Shown here: piece after piece, positions 25,802-34,747 of the stretch
Numbering within the stretch: the stretch's first letter is position 1
How the letters are laid out: every line of letters starts with the position of its first letter
From: Leifsonia sp. EB41
Lineage (GTDB): Bacteria > Actinomycetota > Actinomycetes > Actinomycetales > Microbacteriaceae
DNA length: 64,000 bases
Assembly (NCBI RefSeq): GCF_041262565.1
Contig: NZ_JBGCCJ010000001.1
Span: 2,418,001-2,482,000, forward strand
Direction: 5' to 3'
Program-made: the position numbers and the translations under genes
Notes under the pieces: generated by a model
The model's database searches: none
What the model was told of the DNA's origin: nothing
The model's input: only the letters and a program-made list of their open reading frames with translations

Positions 25802-26550
25802 TCAGCGGCGCGGGCGGAGGGAGTACATGCCGCCGTCCACGGCCAGGATGACGCCGTTCGAGGAGGCGGAGCGCGGCGACGCGAGGTAGGCGACGGCGTC
25901 CGCGACCTCCTGCGGCTGCACAAGCCGGCCGCTCGGCTGGCGGGCTTCCAGCGCGGCGCGCTCGGCGTCCGGGTCGGCGGCGCTGTCGAGCAGGCGGCCG
26001 ACCCAGGGGGGGTGTCGGCAGTGCCGGGCGCGACCGCGTTGACGCGGATCCCGAACGGCAGGCAGTCGGCGGCGATTGCGAGGGTCATGGCCGAGATGGC
26101 GCCCTTGGTGGCGGAGTACAGCACGCGCTGCGGGAGGCCGGCCCAGGCGGCGATCGAGCTGGTGAGCACGACGGCCGGGGAGGGCGACGCCTTCAGGTGC
26201 GGCATGGCGTGCCGGATGGTGCGGGCGGAGCCGATGACGTTGACGTTGAGGACGCGCGCCCACTCGGCGTCGTCGTTGGCCTCCACGTCGCCCTGTGCGC
26301 CGATGCCGGCGTTGGCGACGACCACATCCAGCCGACCGGCGTCGGCGATCACCGCGGCGATGGCGTCTCGAACGGAGTCGTCGTCGCCGATGTCGCAACG
26401 GATACCCGTATGCGGTGCGATGACCGCGGATGCATCGAGGTCGAGCGCGTACACGCGCGCGCCGCGGGCGGCCAGCTCGTCGGCGATGGCCTTGCCGAGG
26501 CCGGATGCTCCGCCCGTGACCGCGGCCACGAGCCCTTCGAAGTCGGACAA
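25802..26550 (-). pseudogene. SDR 2-keto-3-deoxy-L-fuconate dehydrogenase, frameshifted
   Basis: A short-chain dehydrogenase with cofactor loop TGGASGLGK, NAG in VVANAGIG, catalytic Ser in SSIAAWAG and YSATK. After APGTADTP the frame breaks in a run of seven G at 26006-26012 (C on the coding strand). The proper ending, WVGRLLDSAA through GVILAVDGGMYSL, continues in another frame to the stop at 25802. One missing or two extra bases in the run would explain it. Repaired, it is about 249 aa and fits the pathway step between FucD and the FAH-family hydrolase. The start is TTG 26550 after GGAGACGACG. Confidence 0.8.
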
Positions 26551-26593
26551 CGTCGTCTCCTTGTCGATGGTGCGGGGTCGGTGGTGCGGGTGG

Positions 26594-27445
26594 TCAGGGT
26601 GCCGGGCGTACGGTGCTGTGCTGCTCGCCGAGGCCGTCGATGCCCAGCCGGACTTCGTCGCCGGCGCCGAGGTAGGGGAAGCGACCGGAGAGGCCGACGC
26701 CTTCGGGGGTGCCGGTGTTGATGAGGTCGCCGGGTTCGAGGACGGTGAACTGGCTGAGCCGGTAGACGATCTCGGCGACGCCGAAGATCAGGTCGGAGGT
26801 GTTCGAGTCCTGGCGCGGCTCGCGGTTCACCTGCGACCAGATCCGCAGCCCGGACCCGTCGCCGACCTCGGCGGTCGGCACGAGCCAGGGGCCCAGCGGG
26901 TTGAAGGTCTCGAAGCTCTTGCCCTTGCTCCACTGGCCGAGCGAGCGCTGCAGCTGGTACTCGCGCTCGGAGACGTCGTTGGCGACCGCGAAGCCGGCGA
27001 TGTGCCCCAGTGCTTCCTCGGGGGAGGTCAGGTAGCGGGCGCGGGTGCCGATGACGGCGGCGAGCTCGACCTCCCAGTCGGTCGTCGTGGATCCGGGCGG
27101 CAGCAGGATGTCGTCGTGCGGCCCCACGACCGTGTTCGGGTGCTTGTAGAACACCACGATGTCGGTGGGAGGCTCGGAGCCGGACTCGCGGGCGTGGGCC
27201 GCGTAGTTCATCCCGATGCAGATGACGGCCTGCGGGCGGGCGATCGGCGCGCCGATGCGCAGCCCCGTCGTGTCGAGTTCCGGGAGCTCGCCGGCGAGGG
27301 CGGCGGCCTCCGCGCGTGCCAGCCCGTCGGCGGCGAGGAAGGCACCGTCGATGTCGGCGGTCAGCGGGCGCAGGTCCCAGGCCGTCCCGCCATCGCTGAC
27401 GACCGGGAGCTCCGATCCGGGTTCGCCGAGTCGCATGAAACGCAT
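26594..27445 (-). CDS. FAH-family 2,4-diketo-3-deoxy-L-fuconate hydrolase
   Basis: A 283-aa fumarylacetoacetate-hydrolase-family enzyme. The catalytic-domain motifs IGMNYAAHARESG, FYKHPNTVVGPHD, DWEVELAAVIG (acidic metal ligands), FAVANDVSEREYQ and LINTGTPEGVG are intact. In this neighbourhood it most likely cleaves 2,4-diketo-3-deoxy-L-fuconate to pyruvate and L-lactate. It precedes the SDR gene by 43 bp on the same strand and is divergent from the mutarotase across operator d. Confidence 0.88.
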   Translation of the reverse strand: MRFMRLGEPGSELPVVSDGGTAWDLRPLTADIDGAFLAADGLARAEAAALAGELPELDTTGLRIGAPIARPQAVICIGMNYAAHARESGSEPPTDIVVFYKHPNTVVGPHDDILLPPGSTTTDWEVELAAVIGTRARYLTSPEEALGHIAGFAVANDVSEREYQLQRSLGQWSKGKSFETFNPLGPWLVPTAEVGDGSGLRIWSQVNREPRQDSNTSDLIFGVAEIVYRLSQFTVLEPGDLINTGTPEGVGLSGRFPYLGAGDEVRLGIDGLGEQHSTVRPAP

Positions 27446-27483
27446 GAGGGTCCTTTCGCCGTCTGCAGCAACCCTATTACTAT

Positions 27484-27495
27484 TTCCTATAGGAA
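27484..27495. promoter_or_regulatory. fucose-regulon operator, site d
   Basis: TTCCTATAGGAA is a perfect 12-bp palindrome and the most symmetric of the four related sites. It lies between the divergent FAH hydrolase and mutarotase genes and could control both. Confidence 0.72.
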
Positions 27496-27524
27496 TCCAA
27501 GATCAGGCTCCCGGAAGGAATCAC

Positions 27525-27854
27525 ATGCGCGTCGCCCTGCACTCCGTCCTCCGCGAAGGCCACGAGGCCGCCTACGAGGAGGCGCACGTCGTCATCCCCG
27601 ACGACCTCGCCGCCTCGTTCGCCCGCCTCGGCATCCGCGATTGGACGATCTGGCGCAGCGGACGCGACCTCTTCCACCTGGTCGAGTGCGACGACTTCGC
27701 CGCCGCGATGCACGCGCTGGACGACGATCCCGCGAACCAGCGCTGGCAGGCCTTCATCAACCAGCACGTCGATCACTTCGTCACGACCGCCGAGGGACCC
27801 GACGGAATGGTGCTGGGCGAAGTGTGGCGACTGGAGGGCCAGCGCCAGGGCTGA
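27525..27854 (+). CDS. RhaM-family L-fucose mutarotase
   Basis: A 109-aa protein of the L-rhamnose mutarotase family (DUF718), with the signature EGHEAAYEEAHVVIPDDL and NQRWQAFINQHVDHF. It interconverts sugar anomers in the cytosol. Because it lies in the fucose regulon, and a second RhaM belongs to the rhamnose operon, the likely substrate here is L-fucose. ATG 27525 follows GGAAGGAA. It differs from the FucU family normally used for fucose. Confidence 0.8.
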   Translation: MRVALHSVLREGHEAAYEEAHVVIPDDLAASFARLGIRDWTIWRSGRDLFHLVECDDFAAAMHALDDDPANQRWQAFINQHVDHFVTTAEGPDGMVLGEVWRLEGQRQG

Positions 27855-27861
27855 GCGCGCC

Positions 27862-28872
27862 CTACCGCCGCGTCGTGCTCGCCCGCACCACCAGCTCCGG
27901 CTGATACAGCACCCGCCGCGCCTCCAGCTCCGGGTCGGCGGCCTCCTCGAGCAGGATCTGCACGGCCGTCTCGCCGATCAGGTGGCTCGGCTGGCGGATC
28001 GACGTAAGGGGCACGACCGAGGCGCCGGCGAACTGGATGTCGTCGTAGCCGATCAGGGCGATGTCGTCCGGGACCGCGAGGGTGCCGTCGATGATCAGGG
28101 TCTGCAGCAGTCCGATCGCCAGGAGGTCGTTGGCGGCGAAGACCGCGTCCGGACGGTCTGCGGCAGCGCGGTCGGCGATGGTCTGGCCGGCGCGGCGGCC
28201 CTCCAGGACGTTGAGCGCGTCGACGTCCACGACCTCCAGGGTCACCCCGGGATGGCGCTCGACGACCGAGCGGGCGCCGGCCAGGCGATCCGCTACCTGC
28301 TGGATGGCGAGCGGGCCGCCGACGAAGGCGATGCGCGTTCGGCCGGTCTCGATCAGGTGGGTCGCGGCCATCGCGCCGCCGGCGACGTCGTCAACCGAGA
28401 CCGAGCTGAAGGTGCTGTCGCTGCTGACCCGGTCGACCAGCACGGCCGGGATGCCGCGGTCGCGCATCCGTCGCAGGCGCGCCGCCGCGTCGCCGACCGG
28501 GGCGAGCAGCACGCCGCGCACACGCAGCTCCTCGAACAGGTTGAGGTAGCCCGACTCGCGGTCCTGGCGCTCGGTGCTGTTGCCGACGATCACCGAGTAG
28601 CCGGCGTCCGCCGCCGCGTTCTCGGCGGCTGTGGCCACGTCGGTGAAGAACGGGTTGGCGCCGCTGAGGCTGATCAGGCCGATCGCCTGGCTGTGCCCGA
28701 GTCGGAGCTGGCGGGCGGCCTCGTTGCGCACGTAGGAGAGCTTCTCCATCGCGAGGTGGACCCGTTCGACCGTCTCTGCGGACACGATCTCGGGCCGGTT
28801 GAGCACATTGGACACGGTCCCCACCGAGACCTGAGCCAGTGCTGCGACGTCTTTGACGCTTGCGGAAGCCAT
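27862..28872 (-). CDS. LacI-family regulator of the rhamnose/rhamnoside genes
   Basis: A 336-aa LacI-type repressor. The HTH is at about residues 5-25 (VKDVAALAQVSVGTVSNVLN), and the periplasmic-binding-like effector domain fills the rest. ATG 28872 is preceded by GAGAGGGGAA; an upstream in-frame ATG is less likely. It is divergent from the ABC importer at 29188. TGAANCGNTTCA operators at that promoter and at the rhamnose operon (34755-34781) are its probable targets, with rhamnose or a derivative as inducer. Confidence 0.88.
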   Translation of the reverse strand: MASASVKDVAALAQVSVGTVSNVLNRPEIVSAETVERVHLAMEKLSYVRNEAARQLRLGHSQAIGLISLSGANPFFTDVATAAENAAADAGYSVIVGNSTERQDRESGYLNLFEELRVRGVLLAPVGDAAARLRRMRDRGIPAVLVDRVSSDSTFSSVSVDDVAGGAMAATHLIETGRTRIAFVGGPLAIQQVADRLAGARSVVERHPGVTLEVVDVDALNVLEGRRAGQTIADRAAADRPDAVFAANDLLAIGLLQTLIIDGTLAVPDDIALIGYDDIQFAGASVVPLTSIRQPSHLIGETAVQILLEEAADPELEARRVLYQPELVVRASTTRR

Positions 28873-29187
28873 AGTGATTCCCCTCTCGCCGGTCATCGTA
28901 ACGGATGCTCGGGTTGAATCGAAACAATTTTCAAGTCGACACAGGATGAGAATGATTTCACCCCACAGTCATGACGATTAAAGTCCTGGTCAAAACTATT
29001 ATCCGCAACAAGTTCACGAAGCCTGTCGACTTGAACTCACGATTCAGTGTCGAATTTCGCCGCCGTTACTGAATCGACACAATTGGTTCTTGACGTAATC
29101 CTCCACAAGACTTATCTTCATGTGAAGCGTTTCAAAACACCCCGAACACCCAGGGGCGGAAGCGTCCCGAATACAAGGAGGTATTTG
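28873..29187. promoter_or_regulatory. divergent control region, LacI gene / rhamnoside importer
   Basis: This 315-bp AT-rich gap contains no gene. It holds LacI-type operator candidates: TGAATCGAAACA at 28915-28926 next to the repressor gene, a half-site CGATTCA at 29040-29046, TGAATCGACACA at 29070-29081, and the best site at 29123-29134, as well as the importer promoter. Confidence 0.7.
29090..29134 (+). promoter_or_regulatory. importer promoter with LacI operator at +1
   Basis: TTGACG (29090-29095) and TATCTT (29113-29118) are separated by exactly 17 bp, a canonical sigma-A promoter. The palindrome TGAAGCGTTTCA (29123-29134) covers the expected transcription start, the classic position for LacI repression. 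The binding-protein gene starts at 29188. Confidence 0.82.
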
Positions 29188-30507
29188 ATGTTCTCTCGCA
29201 GGACGACGACCAGGGTCGTCGCCACACTCGGCGGCATCGCCATCGCGGCGCTCGCGCTCGCCGGCTGCAGCTCGTCGGGCGGAAACTCGAACGGCCCGGT
29301 GACCATCTCACTGCTCGCCGCGGGCAACGACCCGGCCAGCACCAAGTTCGCGAACGACCTCTCGACCGCGTTCCACAAGGCCAACCCCAAGATCACGGTC
29401 AAGGTCGAGACGCGGCCCGCGGGCACGGACGGTGACAACCTCATCAAGACGCGCCTCTCCACCGGGGACATGAACGACGTGTTCCTCTACAACTCGGGCT
29501 CCCTGTTCCAGGCGCTGCACCCCGACACCCAGCTCCAGCCGCTCACCGACGAGGCCTGGGTGAAGGACATCACCGACGACTTCAAGAAGACGGTCAGCAC
29601 CTCGAAGGGCACCTACGGCGCCCCGACCGGCACGACCTTCGACGGCGGCATCATGTACAACAAGAAGGTCTACGAGAAGCTCGGCCTGTCGGTGCCCACC
29701 ACCTGGAGCGAGTTCATCTCCAACAGCGAGAAGATCAAGGCCGCAGGCATCACCCCGGTGATCCAGTCCTACGGCGACACCTGGACCAGCCAGCTCTTCG
29801 TGCTGGCCGACTTCGCCAACGTCAACGCGAGCGACCCGAAGTGGGCCGACGACTACACGGCGAACAAGTCCAACGCGAAGTACTCGAAGCAGCCGGCGCT
29901 GGCGGGCTTCACGCACACGCAGGAGATCTTCGACAAGGGCCTGATGAACAAGGACTATGCGTCCCTGACCAACGTCAACGCCCTGAAGATGCTGGCGACC
30001 GGCGAAGGCGCGCAGTACCCGATGATCACCACCGTGATCAGCAACGTGCTGCAGTCCAACCCGGACAACATCAACGACATCGGCTACTTCGCGGTCCCGA
30101 CCGACTCGGGAGCCCCGCACGCCACCGTCTGGGAGCCGGGCGGCGCGTACATCCCGAAGACCACCACCGGCGACAAGCTGACGGCCGCGAAGAAGCTGGT
30201 CGCGTTCATCAATTCGCCCACAGGCTGCGACATCCAGAACAGCGCAGGCACCCCGGCCGGCCCGTTCGCGATCAGCACCTGCAAGGTCCCGGACAGCGCC
30301 CCCGCGCTGGTCAAGGATGAGCTCAAGTACCAGGACGACAAGAAGACGGGCCTCGCGCTCGAGTTCCTGTCCCCGATCAAGGGCCCGAACCTGGAGAAGA
30401 TCCTGATCCAGGTCGGCTCGGGCATTTCCAACGCCCAGCAGGGCGCGGCCCTCTACGACCAGGATGTGAAGGCTCAGGCCCAGCAGCTCGGTATCAAGGG
30501 CTGGTGA
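29188..30507 (+). CDS. ABC transporter sugar-binding lipoprotein (rhamnose/rhamnoside)
   Basis: A 439-aa extracellular solute-binding lipoprotein. The signal peptide starts MFSRRTTTR and ends in the lipobox LALAGC, followed by a Ser/Gly/Asn linker. ATG 29188 follows a perfect AAGGAGGT site. It heads an importer operon with two permeases and a GH78 rhamnosidase, which suggests rhamnosides as ligand. A strong hairpin follows the stop. Confidence 0.88.
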   Translation: MFSRRTTTRVVATLGGIAIAALALAGCSSSGGNSNGPVTISLLAAGNDPASTKFANDLSTAFHKANPKITVKVETRPAGTDGDNLIKTRLSTGDMNDVFLYNSGSLFQALHPDTQLQPLTDEAWVKDITDDFKKTVSTSKGTYGAPTGTTFDGGIMYNKKVYEKLGLSVPTTWSEFISNSEKIKAAGITPVIQSYGDTWTSQLFVLADFANVNASDPKWADDYTANKSNAKYSKQPALAGFTHTQEIFDKGLMNKDYASLTNVNALKMLATGEGAQYPMITTVISNVLQSNPDNINDIGYFAVPTDSGAPHATVWEPGGAYIPKTTTGDKLTAAKKLVAFINSPTGCDIQNSAGTPAGPFAISTCKVPDSAPALVKDELKYQDDKKTGLALEFLSPIKGPNLEKILIQVGSGISNAQQGAALYDQDVKAQAQQLGIKGW

Positions 30508-30511
30508 GCCC

Positions 30512-30543
30512 GTCCGGGCCGGCGCTGCGGCGCCGGCCCGGAC
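30512..30543 (+). terminator. intercistronic hairpin after binding-protein gene
   Basis: A perfect 14-bp stem, 30512-30525 with 30530-30543 (GTCCGGGCCGGCGC and its complement) around a TGCG loop, begins five bases after the binding-protein stop. There is no T-tract. Placed between the binding protein and the permeases, it probably attenuates or stabilises the mRNA so that the lipoprotein is made in excess. Confidence 0.7.
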
Positions 30544-30580
30544 ACCACACACCCCCAGAAGACTCGACGAGGAGCAGACT

Positions 30581-31528
30581 ATGTCGACGGCAAGCCCCGC
30601 GACCGCCACCCAAGCGGCCGACATCATCACCGAGGTGGGGGCCTCGGTACGGAACAGACCACGGAAGAGCCGGATGCGGTCGCACTATCCGACCTGGTTC
30701 TTCATCCCCGCGATCGTCCTCTACGTGATCTTCTTCGCGATCCCGACGGTGTCGTCCTTCTACTTCTCGCTGACCCGCTGGTCGCTGTTCGACTCCCAGT
30801 TCATCGGGTTCGCGAACTACGTGCAGTTCTTCCAGGACCCGCAGCTCTACACGAGCTTCATCCACACCCTCATCTACGCCGTGCTGACCTCCGGCGCGAA
30901 GGTGATCCTCGGCTTCGCGCTGGCGCTCCTGCTGACCTCCCCGGTCGTGGGCCGCGGCTACCTGCGGGCCGTCGTCTTCTTCCCGGTCCTGCTCTCGACG
31001 ATTGGCGTCGGCATCCTGTGGAAGTCGCTGCTGGACCCGTTCCACGGCATGGTCAACGCGGTGCTCGGCTTCTTCGGCCTCCCGCAGCCCGGCTGGTTCA
31101 CCGACCCGAACCTGGCGCTCTACACGATCGCCGGCGTCGACATCTGGAAGGGCGTCGGCATCGCGACGCTCATCTTCATGGCCGGCATGGTCGCCATCCC
31201 CACCGAGTACTACGAGGCGGCCCGCATCGACGGCGCCGGCGGCTGGAACATCCTGCGCCGCATCACCATCCCGCTGAGCCGCGGCGCGACCGCGACGGTC
31301 ATCATCCTGTCGCTGATCGGCGGCCTGCGCTCGTTCGACATCATCTGGGCGACCACGGGGGGCGGCCCCGGCTTCACCAGCGACGTGCTCGCGTCGGTGA
31401 TCTACAAGCAGTACCAGGCGGGCTTCTACGGCCTGTCGACGGCGGGCAACGTCGTCCTCTTCCTCGTGGTGACGCTGATCATGGTGCCGCTGTCGTACGT
31501 CCTCAACAGAAAGCAGGTGGAGCTGTGA
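30581..31528 (+). CDS. ABC sugar permease, MalF type
   Basis: A 315-aa membrane permease with a cytosolic N-terminal tail of about 40 residues, six predicted helices and the EAA loop EYYEAARIDGAGGW. ATG 30581 follows GAGGAGCAGACT. Its stop overlaps the next permease start (GTGA). Confidence 0.9.
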   Translation: MSTASPATATQAADIITEVGASVRNRPRKSRMRSHYPTWFFIPAIVLYVIFFAIPTVSSFYFSLTRWSLFDSQFIGFANYVQFFQDPQLYTSFIHTLIYAVLTSGAKVILGFALALLLTSPVVGRGYLRAVVFFPVLLSTIGVGILWKSLLDPFHGMVNAVLGFFGLPQPGWFTDPNLALYTIAGVDIWKGVGIATLIFMAGMVAIPTEYYEAARIDGAGGWNILRRITIPLSRGATATVIILSLIGGLRSFDIIWATTGGGPGFTSDVLASVIYKQYQAGFYGLSTAGNVVLFLVVTLIMVPLSYVLNRKQVEL

Positions 31529-32358
31529 CCCGCACGAAGGTCCGCGCCTGGATCGTCGGCGTCGTCGCGATCCTGGTCTCCGTCGTCGTCTTCCTCGTCC
31601 CGTTCGCCTTCGTGGTGCTGCAGGCGTCGAAGTCCCCGGACGACGCCTCCAGCCTCGCCTTCACCTGGCCGAAGGAGTGGCAGTTCTTCCCGAACCTGAT
31701 CGCGGTGCTGCAGAGCGGCGACGGACTGATCTGGCGGGCGTTCCTCAACTCGTTCGTCCTCACCGTCGGCTCGGTGGCGCTCATGGTGGTGCTGTCGGCG
31801 ATGGCCGGCTACATCCTCGCCCGCAAGCGCAGCAAGTGGGGCCCTGTCGTGAACTTCTTCGTGCTGGCCGGCCTGATCGTGCCGCCCGCCGTGGTGCCGA
31901 CCATCTGGGTGCTGCAGGGGACGGGGCTCTACAAGACCATGCCTGGCATGATCCTGATCGAGACCACCTTCGGACTGTCGTTCTGCATCCTGCTCTTCCG
32001 GGCCTTCTTCAACACGGTGCCCAAGGAGCTGGACGAGGCGGCGGTGCTGGACGGCGCGGGCCGGGTGCGGCTGTTCTTCCAGGTCATCCTGCCGCTGCTG
32101 AAGCCGGTGATCGTGACCGTGATCGTGGTGCAGTCGGTGTTCGTCTTCAACGACTTCGCCGGGCCGCTGTACTTCCTTCCCGGCTCCGACAATGCGACAG
32201 TGCAGACCACGCTCTACACCTTCGCCGGACAGAACCTGAGCTTCTACAACCTGCTCTTCATGGACATCCTGCTCATCACCATCCCGCCGCTGGTCGCATA
32301 CATCTTCTTCAACCGGCAGATCGTCGCCGGCATGACGAGCGGCGCGGTCAAGGGCTGA
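31525..32358 (+). CDS. ABC sugar permease, MalG type
   Basis: A 277-aa membrane permease, partner of the previous subunit, with the EAA loop ELDEAAVLDGAGRVRLFF. The GTG start overlaps the upstream stop by four bases. The rhamnosidase gene follows 59 bp downstream. Confidence 0.9.
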   Translation: MTRTKVRAWIVGVVAILVSVVVFLVPFAFVVLQASKSPDDASSLAFTWPKEWQFFPNLIAVLQSGDGLIWRAFLNSFVLTVGSVALMVVLSAMAGYILARKRSKWGPVVNFFVLAGLIVPPAVVPTIWVLQGTGLYKTMPGMILIETTFGLSFCILLFRAFFNTVPKELDEAAVLDGAGRVRLFFQVILPLLKPVIVTVIVVQSVFVFNDFAGPLYFLPGSDNATVQTTLYTFAGQNLSFYNLLFMDILLITIPPLVAYIFFNRQIVAGMTSGAVKG

Positions 32359-32417
32359 CGGCTCCATCCACCGACACACATAACCGAAACCGAACACGAA
32401 ACCGGAGACACGGAAAC

Positions 32418-34688
32418 ATGACTTGGCACGCCCAGATGATCGCCGCCGACCAGGCCTTCGACGGAGCCCCGCTGCTGCGCAGGGAGTTCGCGCTGGAGGA
32501 CGGCCATGGCGCCGTCACCCGCGCGACCCTCACGCTCACCGCCCAGGGGGTGGTGGAGGCCTGGCTGAACGGCCGCGCCGTCTCGGACGACGTGCTCACT
32601 CCGGGCTGGAGCAGCTACGAGTGGCGCCTCCGCTACGCGACCTACGATGTGACCGCGCTGGTCGAGGAGACGACGGTGCTCGGCCTCGCCCTCGGCAAGG
32701 GCTGGTTCGGCGGCCGCCTCGGCTGGTCGGGCGGCGGCTCCTGGTACGGCGACACCCAGGGCGCGTTCGCGCAGCTCGTGGTGGAGTTCGCCGACGGCAG
32801 CACGCAGCTCATCGTCACCGACGACGCCTGGACCAGCGGCCCGAGCGCGGTGCTCGCGAACGACCTGTACGACGGCGAGACCATCGACGCGCGCCTTCGC
32901 GACGACGCCTGGAAGAAGCCCGGCTTCGACGGCGACGGCTGGACGGGAACGCACGCCGTCGAGTTCGACACCGCGAAGCTGGAGCCGTACATCGGCCCCT
33001 CGGTGAAGCGCTGGGCCGCCCTCCCGGTGCAGGAGATCAGCACCTCCCCGTCGGGCAAGACGCTGATCGACTTCGGGCAGAACCTGGTCGGCTGGATCAA
33101 GGTGCGCGTGCAGGGTCCCGCCGGCACGGAGGTGACCATCCGGCACGCCGAGGTCCTGGAGCACGGCGAGCTCGGCGTGCGTCCGCTGCGCTCGGCGCAG
33201 GCGACCGACCGCTACCTCCTCAGCGGCGGAGTGGACGAGTTCGAGCCGACCTTCACCTTCCACGGCTTCCGCTACGCCGAGGTCACCGGCTGGCCGGGCG
33301 AGCTGAAGGCGGAGGACCTGACGGCTGTCGTGATCGGCTCCGAGCTGACCCGCACCGGCGAGTTCAGCAGCTCCGACCCGCTGCTCAACCAGTTCCACGA
33401 GAACGTGGTGTGGGGGATGCGCGGCAACTTCGTGGACGTCCCCACCGACTGCCCGCAGCGCGACGAGCGCCTGGGCTGGACCGGCGACATCGCCGCGTTC
33501 GCGCCGACCGCGGCCTACCTCTACGACGTGGAGGCGTTCCTGTCCGACTGGCTGGTCGACCTCGACCTGGAGCAGCAGCACAACGAGGGGATCGTCGGCT
33601 TCGTCATCCCGGACGTGCTCAAGTACATGCCGCACCCCGAGGACTTCGGCAAGCCGAACACGACCGCGCTCTGGAGCGACGCCGCCGTCTGGGTGCCCTG
33701 GGACCTCTACGAGGCGTACGGCGACACCGCGGTGCTGGAGCGCCAGTTCGACTCGATGGCCTCGCACGTCCGCCGGGTGAAGTCGCTGCTCTCGCCCGCC
33801 GGCGTCTGGGACGGCAACTTCCAGTTCGGCGACTGGCTCGACCCGGACGCCCCGCCGGAGGACCCGGCGAAGGCGAAGGCCGACAAGGGCGTCGTCGCGA
33901 CGGCGTGCGCCTACCGGTCCGCACGGATCCTCGCCGACACCGCAGCGCTGCTCGGCCGCACGGCAGAGCACGCGGAGTTCGAGGCGCACGCCGCGGACCT
34001 CCGCGCCGCATTCAACCGCGAGTACGTGTCGGGCGGCGTCGTGAAGAGCGACTGCACCACGGTGTACTCGCTGGCGATCGTCTTCGGGCTGCTGGACGCG
34101 GCGGACGAGGAGTTCGCGGGCGACCGGCTCGCCGAGCTCGCGGCGGAGGCCGGCTACCGCATCTCCACCGGGTTCGCCGGCACGCCGTTCATCGCGGACG
34201 CACTGACGCAGACCGGCCGCACCGACGTCGCCTACCGCCTCCTGCTGGAGAAGGAGTGCCCCTCCTGGCTCTACCCGGTGACAATGGGCGCGACCACGGT
34301 GTGGGAGCGCTGGGACTCGATGCTGCCGGACGGCACCATCAACCCGGGCGAGATGACCTCCTTCAACCACTACGCCCTCGGCGCGGTGGCGGACTGGATG
34401 CACCGGGTCGTCGGCGGCCTCGCGCCGCTGAAGCCCGGCTACGCGTCGGTGCTCGTCGCTCCGCAGCCGGGCGGCGGCCTCACCGAGGCGGCCACCTCGC
34501 TGGAGACCCGGCACGGCCGGGTGTCGGTGCGCTGGAGCCTGGACGGCGACCTCCTGACGGTCGACGCCGAGCTCCCGGAGGGCGTCGACGGCATCCTGCG
34601 GCTGCCCGGCCGCGAGGACCAGCAGCTGAGCGGCGGCCCGGTCTCGGTCACCGCGGAGGTTCCCTCGTCCGTGGGCGCGCTGCGCTGA
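32418..34688 (+). CDS. GH78 alpha-L-rhamnosidase
   Basis: A 756-aa GH78 enzyme that removes terminal alpha-L-rhamnose. N-terminal beta-domains carry AWLNGRAVSDDVLTPGWSSY and the carbohydrate-binding LGKGWFGG. The catalytic (alpha/alpha)6 barrel shows the family signature DCPQRDERLGWTGD beginning near residue 343, and ends with MTSFNHYALGAVADWMH and a beta-sandwich. There is no signal peptide, so it acts on imported rhamnosides. It is shorter than many GH78 proteins, lacking part of the usual N-terminal module. Confidence 0.92.
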   Translation: MTWHAQMIAADQAFDGAPLLRREFALEDGHGAVTRATLTLTAQGVVEAWLNGRAVSDDVLTPGWSSYEWRLRYATYDVTALVEETTVLGLALGKGWFGGRLGWSGGGSWYGDTQGAFAQLVVEFADGSTQLIVTDDAWTSGPSAVLANDLYDGETIDARLRDDAWKKPGFDGDGWTGTHAVEFDTAKLEPYIGPSVKRWAALPVQEISTSPSGKTLIDFGQNLVGWIKVRVQGPAGTEVTIRHAEVLEHGELGVRPLRSAQATDRYLLSGGVDEFEPTFTFHGFRYAEVTGWPGELKAEDLTAVVIGSELTRTGEFSSSDPLLNQFHENVVWGMRGNFVDVPTDCPQRDERLGWTGDIAAFAPTAAYLYDVEAFLSDWLVDLDLEQQHNEGIVGFVIPDVLKYMPHPEDFGKPNTTALWSDAAVWVPWDLYEAYGDTAVLERQFDSMASHVRRVKSLLSPAGVWDGNFQFGDWLDPDAPPEDPAKAKADKGVVATACAYRSARILADTAALLGRTAEHAEFEAHAADLRAAFNREYVSGGVVKSDCTTVYSLAIVFGLLDAADEEFAGDRLAELAAEAGYRISTGFAGTPFIADALTQTGRTDVAYRLLLEKECPSWLYPVTMGATTVWERWDSMLPDGTINPGEMTSFNHYALGAVADWMHRVVGGLAPLKPGYASVLVAPQPGGGLTEAATSLETRHGRVSVRWSLDGDLLTVDAELPEGVDGILRLPGREDQQLSGGPVSVTAEVPSSVGALR

Positions 34689-34747
34689 GAGACGGGGGTG
34701 AGCGACCATGCGGCGCGAGTGCCTCTGCTCGGCACCGCGCCGCGTGG

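Noticed and set aside
32244-34709. Long minus-strand open frame opposite the GH78 gene
   Set aside because: It mirrors a GC-rich coding sequence, has biased composition and no recognisable domain.
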